The notes below the pieces were generated by a model. The model did no database searches and had not been told where the DNA came from. It saw nothing but the letters and a program-made list of their open reading frames with translations. Position numbers and translations under genes: made by a program. A DNA stretch of 10,161 bases from CANHEE01 sp043777755 (GTDB taxonomy: Bacteria; Bacteroidota; Bacteroidia; Chitinophagales; Saprospiraceae). The stretch covers positions 1 through 10,161 of the forward strand of contig JAYWHK010000137.1 of assembly GCA_043777755.1 (NCBI GenBank), read 5' to 3'. Shown here one piece after another: positions 1 to 8,369 of the stretch (position 1 is its first letter; every line of letters starts with the position of its first letter).

Positions 1-1485
1 ATCTTGAATACCATTGCCATTCTTATCTTCAAATACAAAATCTCCTAAACTTGCTGGCTTGTAAAATCCTGCGTCATACGTTAAGTTGTTTTCACCTGAA
101 GTTAAAATTTCATCAACTGTTTCTCCTGTTGTTACACTTGCATCTGAATCAACTCCGTCATTTGTACCTTGATTAGCATACGTTGGTTTGAAGCCTCCTG
201 TTGGTGTTGCAAATGTTAATTTATATGTACCAGGCTGTAAATTGTCAAATAAATACAAGCCATTTGCATCAGTTGTTTTTGTTAAAGTAATTGGCGTTCC
301 ACTACCTGTTGTTCCTGTTAATGTTACTAAAACACCTGCAATTGGAGTTTCACCGCCATCTTGTACGCCATTAGCATTTTTATCTTCCCATACATAATTA
401 CCAATTGAAGCCAAGCCGTAAAAACCAGCATCAACTGTTGGATTATTTTCACCAGAAACCAAAGTATAGTTTCCTGTCATGCCACTTACTGGGTCAGCAT
501 CAGAATCTGCCGTATCATTTCCGCCCAAATCTTTTGGAGAAGCACCAAAACCTGCTGGTTTTGTGAAGGTTACTTTGTAAGTACCTGGTATTAAATCATT
601 GAATGTATATTTACCATTTGCGTCTGTAGTTGCTGTTAAAGTTACGGGTGTATTATTACCCGTTACGCCTGTTAGTGTTACTAAAACACCTGGAATACCT
701 GGCTCGCCTGCGTCTTGTACGCCATCACCATCAGTGTCATTCCAAACAAAATCACCTAAACTTGCTGGTTTATAGAAACCTGCATCTACTGTTAAATTAT
801 TGTCGCCAGAAATTAATGGGTAGTTACCCGTCATACCAGTAGCTGGGTCAGCATCTGAATCAGTTGCATCATTTCCACCTAAATCTTTATAAGTAGGTTT
901 GTAAGTTGCTGGTGTACCAAAAGTAACTTTGTAAGAACCTGGACGTAAATTAGGGAATAAATATTTACCATTTGCATCTGTTGTTGCTGTTAAAGTTACA
1001 GCTGTACCATTGCCTGTTGTTCCTGTCAATGTTACCAATACACCTGAAATACCTGGCTCTAATGGATCTTGTACGCCATTTGCATTTTTATCGTCCCAAA
1101 CAAAGTCACCTAATGAAGCTGGTCTGTACAAACCACCATCTAAATCTGGATAATTTTGACCATTTGTTAAAATAACTGTATTTGACATTCCTGTTGCAGG
1201 GTCAATATCACTATCTGTTGCTTCAGTTCCTCCATTTGCACCACCAATTTGGTTTGGATAAGTAAATTCTTGACCAGCTGGTTTTGTAACAGTAATTTTG
1301 TAAGTGCCTGGTACTAAACCATCAATCATATACATACCGTTGGCATCTGTTACCAATGTAATTGTTACAGATTTTCCATTTTCGTCTGTTCCTGTAATAA
1401 TTACAGTTACACCTGCGATACCTGGTTCTCCTGAATCTTGTACGCCATTGCCATTTTTATCTTCAAAAATTTTGTCACCTAATTT
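1..1485 (-). repeat. Tandem SdrD B-like domain array (four complete units, fifth cut)
   Basis: The coding repeat begins at 1485 and has units 1485-1117, 1116-763, 762-409 and 408-52, with a fifth starting at 51. Units are 118-123 residues. Each opens with S/K-(LI)G(DN)-x-(VI)(WF), then a calcium-loop-like D-x-(ND)-x-(ND)-G-V-Q-D. GEPGI(A/P)GV, TTDANGKY, PGTYK(VI)TF and an acidic TDSDADP stretch follow, and the unit closes with DAGFYKPA. These are hallmarks of SdrD B-like domains, which in staphylococcal Sdr proteins bind calcium and form rigid stalks. Units 2-4 are most alike, suggesting recent tandem expansion. Unit 1 differs most and is longest (IFEDKNGNGVQD, PDLDGGLYRPA). The array continues past the left edge. 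Confidence 0.9.
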
Positions 1486-4400
1486 TGCAGGAGCTTTTAA
1501 AGTCACTGTACAAGAAGTAGTACAACCGAATTTATCAGTAACAGTTACTGTATAAGTCCCTGCTACTAAACCAGTTGCTTCTTGAGTAGTTTGGCTATTT
1601 GACCATTTATAAGTATAAGGTAATGTACCACCTGTACCTGTTACACTTGCTTTTCCGTCAGTACCATTATAAGTAGAAATATCATTTCCTTTGTCAGTTG
1701 CTACATAGTTTGCACCTGCTGGGAAGTATTTAGAAGTAACTGCCGCTGTACAAGTAAGATTTGCATTGACTGTTATTACTTGTGTACAGACAGAAGTATT
1801 GTTACAATTATCACTTGCAGTCCAAGTACGAGTAATTGTATATTGACAACCTAATGGGTTTGAAACTTCCGTAGGAACAATAGAAACCGCATTGTCACAA
1901 TTATCCGTTGCAGTTGGAGGAACTGACGGTACTACTTGTGCTGTTGTTACATTGATATTTACTGGACAATTTACCAAAACTGGTTTAGTAACATCTTGAA
2001 CAGTTACTATTTGACTTGCAGTTTTTGTATTGCCACAATTGTCTGTTGCTGTCCAAGTGTAAGTTACGGTGTAGCTATTGTCTGTACAATTTCCTGTTAA
2101 GTTTGTTTTAGTAGAAACAGTATTTGTTAAAGCTATTGCTACTTGCGCATCACATAAATCAGTAGCCGTAGGTGTTCCTGGTGTTGGAGGATTTTCACAA
2201 TTAACTGTTGCCGCAGGAGGAACAGTTGTGAACGTAGGAGCTTGTGTGTCTTGAACAGTTACCAATTGTGTAGCTGTAGTCACATTGCTACAATTATCTG
2301 TTGCAGTCCATTCTCTTTTTATAGTATATCTATCATCACAATCTCCATTCACTCTCACGTCTGGTTTTGTAACAATCGTTACGCTATTGTCACAAAGGTC
2401 AGTCGCTGTTGGAGGTATTGAAGGAGTAATGTTACTACACTCTACTGTTTTATCAGTTGGAACGTTAGCAAAAACTGGCTTAGTAGTATCTTTTATATCT
2501 ATAGTATAAGATTTTGTTGCCGTGTTACCACAAAAATCAGTTGCTTTCCAAGTACGGGTAAGTAAATATTGGTTATTTGTACAAGCATTTACATCTGTAC
2601 CTTTTGTAGAAGTTTCTCCTACATAAGTAACTGTCGGATTTGGACAATTGTCTGTTGCTGTGATATTCGTAGGAACAGCTGGAATATTGCTACACTCCGC
2701 CAAAGTATTTGGAGGAACACCTACCAATACTGGTGGCGTGGCTTCTGTTGTATTGACCGTTTTAGTTGTTATAGAAATACAAGCATTTAATGTAACAGTC
2801 AATTTTACATCTCTACTTGCACAAGTATTGTAAGTTACATTGTGCGGACCAACACCGAATGCTGTTGCAACAGATGCACCTGCACCAAATTCCCAAGCAT
2901 AAGTTGCTCCAATTCCTGCATCTGTTGCTGTGAAAGCAATGGCAGTGTTGGCACAAACAGGATTTGTACTTGCAGGGTTTGTATTGATAGTTGCAACTGG
3001 ATTAGGTTTTACTGTTGCATTGACTGTACCTGTTGCTTTACAACCATTACTATCTGTAATAGTGACCGTATATGAACCACTTTGATTTGGTTGTGCATTT
3101 GCAATAATAGGGTTAGCAATACTTGCAGTATAGGCATTAGTCCCAGACCAAGCATAAGATATAATCGTAGCACCACTATTAATAGTAGCATTTGCTTTTA
3201 AATCTAATGAGCTACCTTGACAAGGAGTATTCGCAGTAGGGATAGTTTTTAAATCACAATAAGGACATACATAAGGAATAGTTACATCAGTAACGCAATC
3301 ATCTATGCCATCTAACATCATCCAAACTGTAAGATTGTTAGGATCATAGGTCTTAATTTGAGTAAGATCAGCTCCTCTGATTGGATTGCCACAAATTTGA
3401 ACTGTTTGGTCACCAGTACCAGACTTAATAACATAGCCATGGTCAGCTGGATCATTAGTTCTTTTAATACTTACAGTCCAAGGGCGACCATTTGTGCCTC
3501 TTACTTTAAAGCAAACCAATAACTGAGTAATTGTACAGTTATAATTTACGTCATAAAGCGCATTTGTTCCATTTGGTAAAGTTGCACTGAAAGCAGGACA
3601 AGGGTCTGGAGAACATTTAGGCTGGTTGATAACCAAATTATACTGACAACCTCCATCAACTTCGTCTTTTACAACAAAAGTTGCTTGGGTATTTTGACCA
3701 CCACCAAAATATCCAGAAACGAATACGTCAGTAGCGACACCATAGGTTCCTGTTTTAATAACAGCACCCAATGGGTTAAGTATTTTCCAAGTACTTCCTG
3801 GCGAAGAACCCGTTTTATTAACTGTAAGTGAAAACTTCCAACTATCGTCAGCAGTAGCAACAGTATTTCCACCACTTACACAAGTTGGTGTGGCAGCTAC
3901 TCCATTTATACTACAACAATTGAAATCAAATTCAATATCAATTTGACCCGTGCCAAAATTTCCATTGTTGGAATTTGCTTGTAACCAACCTGCTGCACCA
4001 TCTGCCGCAGAATTTGTACTCGCTCCTATTCCTACTTGGAATTTAGGAAAACTCCCTAACGTAATATTGACATGGGTCCCAGCAGCGGCATTTAGACCAG
4101 TCATACTACCTGTGACAGTAGCATAATATTTTAAAATGGCATTGGCGGCAGGATAGCTTGGACAATCGGGATCTACTTTTGGCGTACCCGTTGTTGTTTC
4201 ACCTGTCATAGTGATATCCACATCGTACTCATAAGCGGTATTGCTCTGACGAACAACTACCATTTGCAAGCGAGCTGTACCATTATTGTAGCGAGTGAAT
4301 TTTGGAGTTGTACCCGATTTTAAAATATAATTACCTGTCCCGTTTGGTGCTACATCTAATAATATAGGAGCAGTAGATCCACCATAGCAAAGTCCAGATG

Positions 4401-6378
4401 GGGCTTTGATGTCACTACACCCTACAGGCGTACCAAAACAAACTTGGTTACAAGTTGCTTCATAAATTTTAACATCATCTAATGTTATACCCACATTAGA
4501 ATCAGAATTATTATTACCCCAATTTGAAAATATAATATGACTAATAGGGTCATTAGAGTCATAAGTAAAAGTATGATTGATTGTTTGCCAATTGAGATTA
4601 TCCCAACTTGTGCTTGCTGGTAAATCAAAAGATACGTCACCAACCGTTGCATTTGTATTATTTCGAGTAAAAAACTCAATAGCAAATTTCGCTGGAACTT
4701 GTGTCGGAATAGCACCTGGTACTCCGTTGATTAAGTCTTGCTTCCAAGCCGCTGCTCTCAAACAAATTGTGTATTGTTTGCCTGGGCATAAGTCAAGACT
4801 ATTTACAATACCATTATTTAAGACCAAACATTTATCTTTATTGGGCAACCAAATGAAGTGTTCTCCTTCTGGGTTGTTAGTTGCGCCATCTTTTTTTACA
4901 TAATAAAATGAAGGACCAGCATACCAACCTGTGACATCGTCAGCGTTTGCCGTGTTTTCAGTTAATAATACTGTTCGACTTGCATTATTGCCTAATTTTA
5001 AGGTTGATGTAGCAATGTTAGAATTACCATTCAATCCATTACTTGTATTTTGCTCAAAATTGCCCATAGGCAAAAGATTTGGAGAACTTGTACAGCCTTG
5101 ACATGGAACACAATTTATAGCATTTGTATTGAATGTAATATCAGTAAAACAATTGTCTGAACCATTAAAAAAACGAACAGTATAAGTAGTACTTGGTTTT
5201 AAATTATTAAAAGTGAGCGTTGTTCCAAAATTTGTTCTGTTCGTACCCGCTCCATAAAGGGGCGTTTGACCATAAGTACTTCCTTCTTTTATATCAGCAG
5301 CATTAGCATACTGTATATTATTGATAGTAACACTTGCATTATTTAGGGCAGTGCTGCCACTACAAGCTGCTGAGGTCTTAGAAATATTTGATGTACTGAC
5401 AATAGGAAAAACACAAGGACATTTGAAATTACCACATACAAAAGCAATTGCCTTACCTCTTGTACCAACTTGTGGAGGAAGATAATCAGACAAAGCTCCC
5501 GTGGATACATTTAATTTAATAACGCAAGCACCATAAAAAGTAGTCACATAAAGATTTCCATCAGGACCAAAAGCTAAATCGTAAGGATCTACATTTGTAG
5601 CGAAATTATAAGTATTCAATACAGTTCCTGTTGGGCTATATTTTACAATCCTGCTTGTAACGTCATTAGTCATTACCGCCCAAAGATTTCCACTTGCATC
5701 AAAATTCAGACCTCTCACTTTCCAACCTACCAACGCTGACTCTGGAACAATAACAGTTGGCGCACCAGTAAGACTCGAAGCTATTGATACAATAGAACTT
5801 GGAGCAACCACCCAGTCGGTACTTAGGAAAACCCTACCCGTAGAAGGCTGTACAGCTACACCCCATATATTCAAGTTCTTTGCTGTTGAAATATTGGTTT
5901 CTGGATAATACGCAGTAATGGTATTTGTTGTAGTACTTACTTTATACACACCCGTATAAGTTGCTACAAAGAGGTTTTGAAAATCAGTAGACATAGAAAC
6001 ATCTAACAAATCTTCTCCCGCAGGAAATTGAATAGGCGGCAAATATGAAGCTGTTGCAAAATCATAGATTTTGATAATTCCAGCTCCGCTTGGACTTGCA
6101 ATATACGCAAGATTTTTGGTCGGGTCAATAACCATACCTTCTCCACCTGTGTTGCCATCAAGCTTGCAAGAACTGGTCGCACCATTAAAGGAAAACTGAA
6201 AAACCTCTGTAGTACTACCGCCAGCATCTAATAGGTCACCAACTAACATAGTATATTTATCACAACCCAAAGGTGCGTTTTGCGCATTTAGGTTTGACAT
6301 AGAGATTAGTGAAAATAAACACACTATCGTAGAGAGTGTAAAATTCAAAAATTTAGATGATAAATAAACTTGTTTCAT
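1..6378 (-). CDS. Giant modular secreted surface protein/adhesin (C-terminus beyond left edge)
   Basis: An uninterrupted minus-strand frame runs from ATG 6378 to base 1 (2126 codons, no stop). I checked the frame at six places. Residues 1-34 look like a signal peptide (hydrophobic LSTIVCLFSLISM, then NLNAQ). Residues about 37-317 form an NHL/SMP-30-like beta-propeller (DASGNLWAV, GPDGNLYVTT). Residues about 432-643 look like a jelly-roll carbohydrate-binding-type module (GNFEQ at the start, LDDVKIYEATC at the end). Residues about 644-1060 are Cys-containing modules I cannot name. Ig/PKD-like domains cover about 1060-1213, four HYR-like repeats 1214-1538, one SprB repeat 1539-1631 and SdrD B-like domains from 1632. 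By family knowledge this is a surface adhesin or matrix protein probably exported by type IX secretion; the sorting domain is not in view. An in-frame ATG at 6465 would add 29 residues. I prefer 6378 because it puts the signal peptide at the N-terminus. It follows the haloperoxidase gene closely and may be co-transcribed with it. The ligand is unknown. Confidence 0.9.
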   Translation of the reverse strand, partial: MKQVYLSSKFLNFTLSTIVCLFSLISMSNLNAQNAPLGCDKYTMLVGDLLDAGGSTTEVFQFSFNGATSSCKLDGNTGGEGMVIDPTKNLAYIASPSGAGIIKIYDFATASYLPPIQFPAGEDLLDVSMSTDFQNLFVATYTGVYKVSTTTNTITAYYPETNISTAKNLNIWGVAVQPSTGRVFLSTDWVVAPSSIVSIASSLTGAPTVIVPESALVGWKVRGLNFDASGNLWAVMTNDVTSRIVKYSPTGTVLNTYNFATNVDPYDLAFGPDGNLYVTTFYGACVIKLNVSTGALSDYLPPQVGTRGKAIAFVCGNFKCPCVFPIVSTSNISKTSAACSGSTALNNASVTINNIQYANAADIKEGSTYGQTPLYGAGTNRTNFGTTLTFNNLKPSTTYTVRFFNGSDNCFTDITFNTNAINCVPCQGCTSSPNLLPMGNFEQNTSNGLNGNSNIATSTLKLGNNASRTVLLTENTANADDVTGWYAGPSFYYVKKDGATNNPEGEHFIWLPNKDKCLVLNNGIVNSLDLCPGKQYTICLRAAAWKQDLINGVPGAIPTQVPAKFAIEFFTRNNTNATVGDVSFDLPASTSWDNLNWQTINHTFTYDSNDPISHIIFSNWGNNNSDSNVGITLDDVKIYEATCNQVCFGTPVGCSDIKAPSGLCYGGSTAPILLDVAPNGTGNYILKSGTTPKFTRYNNGTARLQMVVVRQSNTAYEYDVDITMTGETTTGTPKVDPDCPSYPAANAILKYYATVTGSMTGLNAAAGTHVNITLGSFPKFQVGIGASTNSAADGAAGWLQANSNNGNFGTGQIDIEFDFNCCSINGVAATPTCVSGGNTVATADDSWKFSLTVNKTGSSPGSTWKILNPLGAVIKTGTYGVATDVFVSGYFGGGQNTQATFVVKDEVDGGCQYNLVINQPKCSPDPCPAFSATLPNGTNALYDVNYNCTITQLLVCFKVRGTNGRPWTVSIKRTNDPADHGYVIKSGTGDQTVQICGNPIRGADLTQIKTYDPNNLTVWMMLDGIDDCVTDVTIPYVCPYCDLKTIPTANTPCQGSSLDLKANATINSGATIISYAWSGTNAYTASIANPIIANAQPNQSGSYTVTITDSNGCKATGTVNATVKPNPVATINTNPASTNPVCANTAIAFTATDAGIGATYAWEFGAGASVATAFGVGPHNVTYNTCASRDVKLTVTLNACISITTKTVNTTEATPPVLVGVPPNTLAECSNIPAVPTNITATDNCPNPTVTYVGETSTKGTDVNACTNNQYLLTRTWKATDFCGNTATKSYTIDIKDTTKPVFANVPTDKTVECSNITPSIPPTATDLCDNSVTIVTKPDVRVNGDCDDRYTIKREWTATDNCSNVTTATQLVTVQDTQAPTFTTVPPAATVNCENPPTPGTPTATDLCDAQVAIALTNTVSTKTNLTGNCTDNSYTVTYTWTATDNCGNTKTASQIVTVQDVTKPVLVNCPVNINVTTAQVVPSVPPTATDNCDNAVSIVPTEVSNPLGCQYTITRTWTASDNCNNTSVCTQVITVNANLTCTAAVTSKYFPAGANYVATDKGNDISTYNGTDGKASVTGTGGTLPYTYKWSNSQTTQEATGLVAGTYTVTVTDKFGCTTSCTVTLKAPAKLGDKIFEDKNGNGVQDSGEPGIAGVTVIITGTDENGKSVTITLVTDANGMYMIDGLVPGTYKITVTKPAGQEFTYPNQIGGANGGTEATDSDIDPATGMSNTVILTNGQNYPDLDGGLYRPASLGDFVWDDKNANGVQDPLEPGISGVLVTLTGTTGNGTAVTLTATTDANGKYLFPNLRPGSYKVTFGTPATYKPTYKDLGGNDATDSDADPATGMTGNYPLISGDNNLTVDAGFYKPASLGDFVWNDTDGDGVQDAGEPGIPGVLVTLTGVTGNNTPVTLTATTDANGKYTFNDLIPGTYKVTFTKPAGFGASPKDLGGNDTADSDADPVSGMTGNYTLVSGENNPTVDAGFYGLASIGNYVWEDKNANGVQDGGETPIAGVLVTLTGTTGSGTPITLTKTTDANGLYLFDNLQPGTYKLTFATPTGGFKPTYANQGTNDGVDSDASVTTGETVDEILTSGENNLTYDAGFYKPASLGDFVFEDKNGNGIQD
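1486..1764 (-). other. SprB-type repeat domain within the giant protein
   Basis: This coding segment, residues about 1539-1631, carries the SprB-repeat pattern: an initial Cys, a glycine-rich strand (DGKASVTGTGG), PYTYKWSNSQTTQ, LVAGTYTVTVTD and then FGC. SprB repeats are named after the Flavobacterium gliding adhesin SprB and are common in Bacteroidota surface proteins. A single copy separates the HYR-like array from the SdrD B-like stalk. The domain edges are approximate. Confidence 0.85.
1765..2739 (-). repeat. Four tandem HYR-like (Ig-fold) repeats
   Basis: Coding repeats of 80-85 residues begin at 2739, 2487, 2247 and 1992. Each shows the same skeleton: (TV)(TKQ)(KA)P at the start, a Val-Pro or Cys-Pro strand, a Cys-Asn pair in the first three, PP(T)ATD(LN)CD, and a Y-(TL)-x-(TK)R/Y-x-WTATDNC(GS)N block ending in (IV)-V-T-VQD or a variant. 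The conserved Cys residues probably form disulfides in this exported protein. HYR-like modules are beta-sandwich spacers in bacterial adhesins. Repeat 4 is the most diverged: it lacks the ECSN or NCEN cysteine and instead has a Cys in VNCPVNINV. Confidence 0.85.
2740..3230 (-). other. Ig-like and PKD-like domains within the giant protein
   Basis: These residues (about 1050-1213) read as two beta-sandwich modules. The first has ISYAWSGTNAYTAS, then NQSGSYTVTITDSNGC, the usual bacterial Ig-like pattern with Tyr and Cys in the last strands. The second has CANTAIAFTATDAG, TYAWEFGAG and KLTVTLNAC, resembling a PKD domain in which the usual WDFGDG is changed to WEFGAG. They link the N-terminal functional modules to the stalk repeats. 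Boundaries are approximate and were judged by eye. Confidence 0.65.
4450..5085 (-). other. Jelly-roll (carbohydrate-binding-like) module within the giant protein
   Basis: Residues about 432-643 start with NLLPMGNFEQ and end with NVGITLDDVKIYEATC. Between them lie FIWLPNKDKCLVLN, LCPGKQYTICLRA, FAIEFFTRN and WQTINHTFTY. The opening N-x-x-F-E and closing hxLDDV-x-I-x-E pattern is seen in CBM4/9-like and related galactose-binding-like jelly rolls in secreted Bacteroidota proteins. A glycan or polysaccharide ligand is an inference from fold similarity only; I see no diagnostic binding residues. Confidence 0.5.
5425..6270 (-). other. NHL/SMP-30-like beta-propeller domain of the giant protein
   Basis: Residues about 37-318, directly after the signal peptide, contain repeated blade-like strands: MVIDPTKNLAYIAS, GVAVQPSTGRVFLSTD, LNFDASGNLWAVMTND and LAFGPDGNLYVTTF. 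The D/P-x-G-N-L-(YW)-(VA) core spaced every 45-60 residues is typical of NHL and SMP-30/gluconolactonase-type propellers. Such a propeller at the tip of a long stalk could bind a ligand or partner protein, or have hydrolase activity. I see no catalytic metal site I can assign with confidence. Confidence 0.7.
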
Positions 6379-6465
6379 AGTTGATGAATTAGTATATGAA
6401 TTAATTCCGTTCGGATTAAATTTGCTTAATGTTGATAGTAATGAAAATGTAGATGTATATTTCAT
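6379..6465 (-). other. Possible 29-residue N-terminal extension of the giant protein
   Basis: An in-frame ATG at 6465 lies upstream of the preferred start, with no stop between them. The preceding in-frame stop is a TAA inside the 49-base gap after the haloperoxidase gene. The extension contains LSTLSKF (6418-6438), nearly the same as LSTLSRF at residues 3-9 of the neighbouring haloperoxidase, and the matching codons differ mostly at third positions. If used, it would place about 45 residues before the hydrophobic signal core, which is unusually long. It is AT-rich with no Shine-Dalgarno site, which is normal in this phylum and does not settle the start. Confidence 0.4.
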
Positions 6466-6514
6466 AATATTACTTTTTAAAGTCTGAGTACTTTTATTTT
6501 GATTGGGTTAAGTT

Positions 6515-7909
6515 TTATTTTGAATTCCAATTTAAGGAATTAATATTATTGCCAATTTTACTGCCTTCTGTTAGACCAACTTCGTTGTCTTGTTGCGTAT
6601 GTATTCCTCCATAAAACCTTGACATCGCTGACTCCTTTGCTGCTTCTAAAAAAGAGTGATAGGTTCGTTCTTTGTAAGCAACCAATCGCTCTCTGTCATC
6701 AGGTCTTCCTACATGGGAGTCATCTATAAAAGTAAAATTATTTCCATACATATCTGATAGTACTGTTGCCATTGCTGAACCTTGTGCGGCGTGTCCTGAA
6801 TAAAAAGCTGGAAACGGTGGCTCTGGCCAATACAACTCCCAAAGGGTTGTAATATTTAAAAAAATAAAATTGGCTGGTCTTTCTGCGTGGTAAGTATATT
6901 TACACTTCCAACAATTTATAAAAGCATCAGCAACTGACATTCCTACTCTTGCATACGTTTCACTTGCTTTGACCAAATCTGCTTTTGAGATTTTTATTGC
7001 TATCGTTGCCAAATGGTATGAATGTCCTGGTGGAGAAAAAGTTTCCGAAGGGTCGTCGCTCCACCAATTGGCTATCTCTTTTTCTTCTTGCGTCAATTGA
7101 GTATTTTTCACTCTAACATTATTCATCTGTTTGTAATATTCGGATTCTATATTATGGTCAAAAGTAATTTTCATTTCTGGAACAGAGAGTATTAAATTCT
7201 TAGGAGCAAAAGTTCTATTCTGTCCCCAAAAATGGTGTAATGGATATGGGAAAGTAGATTGACCTTTGGCAGGTGCTTGCCAATAGCCTTTACCAATTGG
7301 CAACTGATATGTAGTGTCAAAATTATGTAAGGAGCCTTCGTGTCCCCCATCTGTCTTTGACCATTCATAAATGGCTTCTGCAATCGCCCTACCAAAAAAT
7401 GTTGAACGCTCCACAATTTTAGCATCAACATTTTCGTTCTCAATTGTATAATTTTCTAAGGAGTCAATTGCTGATTTATTATTATCTGATGTGTGACTAT
7501 ATAATTTTTTAAGTAAATAAGATTGTCCTGCATTAAGAACCAATATCCAATTGTACTTTTTACGAACCTCTGGTTGAGGCAACGAACTGAGTCCATTTAG
7601 CTGCCCTACCATTGATTTTTTATCATTAGAGGAATGGACAACACACTCATACATAGCTACGCCCATGTAACCTAAAGAACGAGAATTGTATGTAGGAGAT
7701 CCTTTCGGTGTGTTTTTCAAGATTCTTAAAGTCATTTCGCCCCACCCTATCGCTACATCTGCTGCATTTTCTTTTGCAATTTCCAAAGAACTACATTTTA
7801 ATGTAGTATGAGCATTTAATACACACAACGAAACCTCTAACAATAGAGCTACTATTGTCAGAGTGATTTTATTTGCAAAAATGAAACGACTAAGCGTAGA
7901 AAGTCTCAT
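6515..7909 (-). CDS. Secreted vanadium-dependent haloperoxidase / PAP2-family phosphatase
   Basis: A 464-residue protein from ATG 7909. The frame opens further to a TTG at 7939, but the ATG places a normal signal peptide (basic MRLSTLSRF, then ITLTIVALLLEVSLCVL, then NA) at the N-terminus. Counting from ATG 7909, the C-terminal half has the full vanadate/phosphate pocket: K337 and R344 in K-x6-RP, S371-G372-H373 in FPAFYSGH, and R431 and H437 in SRFYGGIH, with D441 following. Spacings match vanadium chloroperoxidase. By family knowledge such enzymes oxidise halides with hydrogen peroxide or hydrolyse phosphomonoesters; which applies here cannot be read from the sequence. The phenylalanine before PAFYSGH is at the position that is Phe in fungal chloroperoxidase. 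The usual PSGH proline is Tyr. No type IX sorting domain is seen, so it may be periplasmic. There is no clear lipobox (VSLC has Leu at -1). The giant protein gene lies immediately downstream. Confidence 0.9.
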   Translation of the reverse strand: MRLSTLSRFIFANKITLTIVALLLEVSLCVLNAHTTLKCSSLEIAKENAADVAIGWGEMTLRILKNTPKGSPTYNSRSLGYMGVAMYECVVHSSNDKKSMVGQLNGLSSLPQPEVRKKYNWILVLNAGQSYLLKKLYSHTSDNNKSAIDSLENYTIENENVDAKIVERSTFFGRAIAEAIYEWSKTDGGHEGSLHNFDTTYQLPIGKGYWQAPAKGQSTFPYPLHHFWGQNRTFAPKNLILSVPEMKITFDHNIESEYYKQMNNVRVKNTQLTQEEKEIANWWSDDPSETFSPPGHSYHLATIAIKISKADLVKASETYARVGMSVADAFINCWKCKYTYHAERPANFIFLNITTLWELYWPEPPFPAFYSGHAAQGSAMATVLSDMYGNNFTFIDDSHVGRPDDRERLVAYKERTYHSFLEAAKESAMSRFYGGIHTQQDNEVGLTEGSKIGNNINSLNWNSK

Positions 7910-7959
7910 GAGTTCTGTGTATTTAAACTTATTGGTCAAATTGTAATTTTCGTAATACT

Positions 7960-7977
7960 TTGATTTTCAACACTTTA
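7960..7977. repeat. TTGATTTTCAA element, copy 1
   Basis: This is an 18-base copy (TTGATTTTCAACACTTTA) matching 16 of 18 bases of the copies at 8370 and 10113. Its core is a small dyad, TTGA-TTT-TCAA. It sits about 50 bases upstream of the haloperoxidase ATG, so it could be part of the leader or an operator. Confidence 0.4.
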
Positions 7978-8072
7978 CTGTGCATAAATGAGTAATTGAC
8001 ACTACTATGGCTCGAGTGGAGCGCGCATAATGTCTTACTTGATTTAATGGAAGGGGGGAATAAACTTAGATT

Positions 8073-8097
8073 AGATTGTTGTAGTTATCAACAATTT
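8073..8097. promoter_or_regulatory. Inverted repeat upstream of the haloperoxidase gene
   Basis: ATTGTTG (8075-8081) and CAACAAT (8089-8095) form a perfect 7-base dyad around a 7-base spacer, extendable by a G-T pair and an A-T pair. It lies about 165-190 bases upstream of the ATG and next to the weak -7-like box at 8103-8110. It could be an operator or a leader hairpin; no U-tract supports termination. Confidence 0.3.
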
Positions 8098-8369
8098 TGC
8101 CACAAATATACAAACATTATTTGAATATAAAAAATGTTCCGCAACTTTATCACAAAAAAAAATATAAAAAACTAAATATTTTTTATATCTACATGGATAA
8201 ACAACTAAATATCAACATTTTACAGCAACACATAATTAAAAAATAATATTATTGATAATATTTTATGTCACAAATTTTAATATTTAAAAAATTAATTCTT
8301 TTATAGAATTATTTAAATTAGACGGATAATAATAAAAAAGTCACTTTAAGTATTATTTATTATAAAAAT

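Noticed and set aside
1..1485. Regular repeats that could suggest a CRISPR-like or satellite array
   Set aside because: The period is about 355 bases, the repeats are imperfect and in frame, and they encode SdrD B-like domains.
4577..4903. Plus-strand open frame of 108 codons
   Set aside because: It lies antisense to the continuous giant-protein frame, whose reverse translation gives clear domains; the plus-strand peptide has no recognisable features.
7780..7800. Possible lipoprotein signal (VSLC) in the haloperoxidase
   Set aside because: The residue before Cys is Leu, not Gly, Ala or Ser, and a signal peptidase I-type site (LNA-H) follows.
7910..7939. TTG start for the haloperoxidase giving ten extra residues
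   Set aside because: The ATG at 7909 gives a normal signal peptide, and TTG starts are uncommon; the extra residues add polar sequence before the signal core.
8005..8030. GC-rich island with CTCGAG and GCGCGC as a possible tRNA or structured RNA
   Set aside because: There is no T-loop GGTTC-type motif and no cloverleaf pairing; only short palindromes are present.
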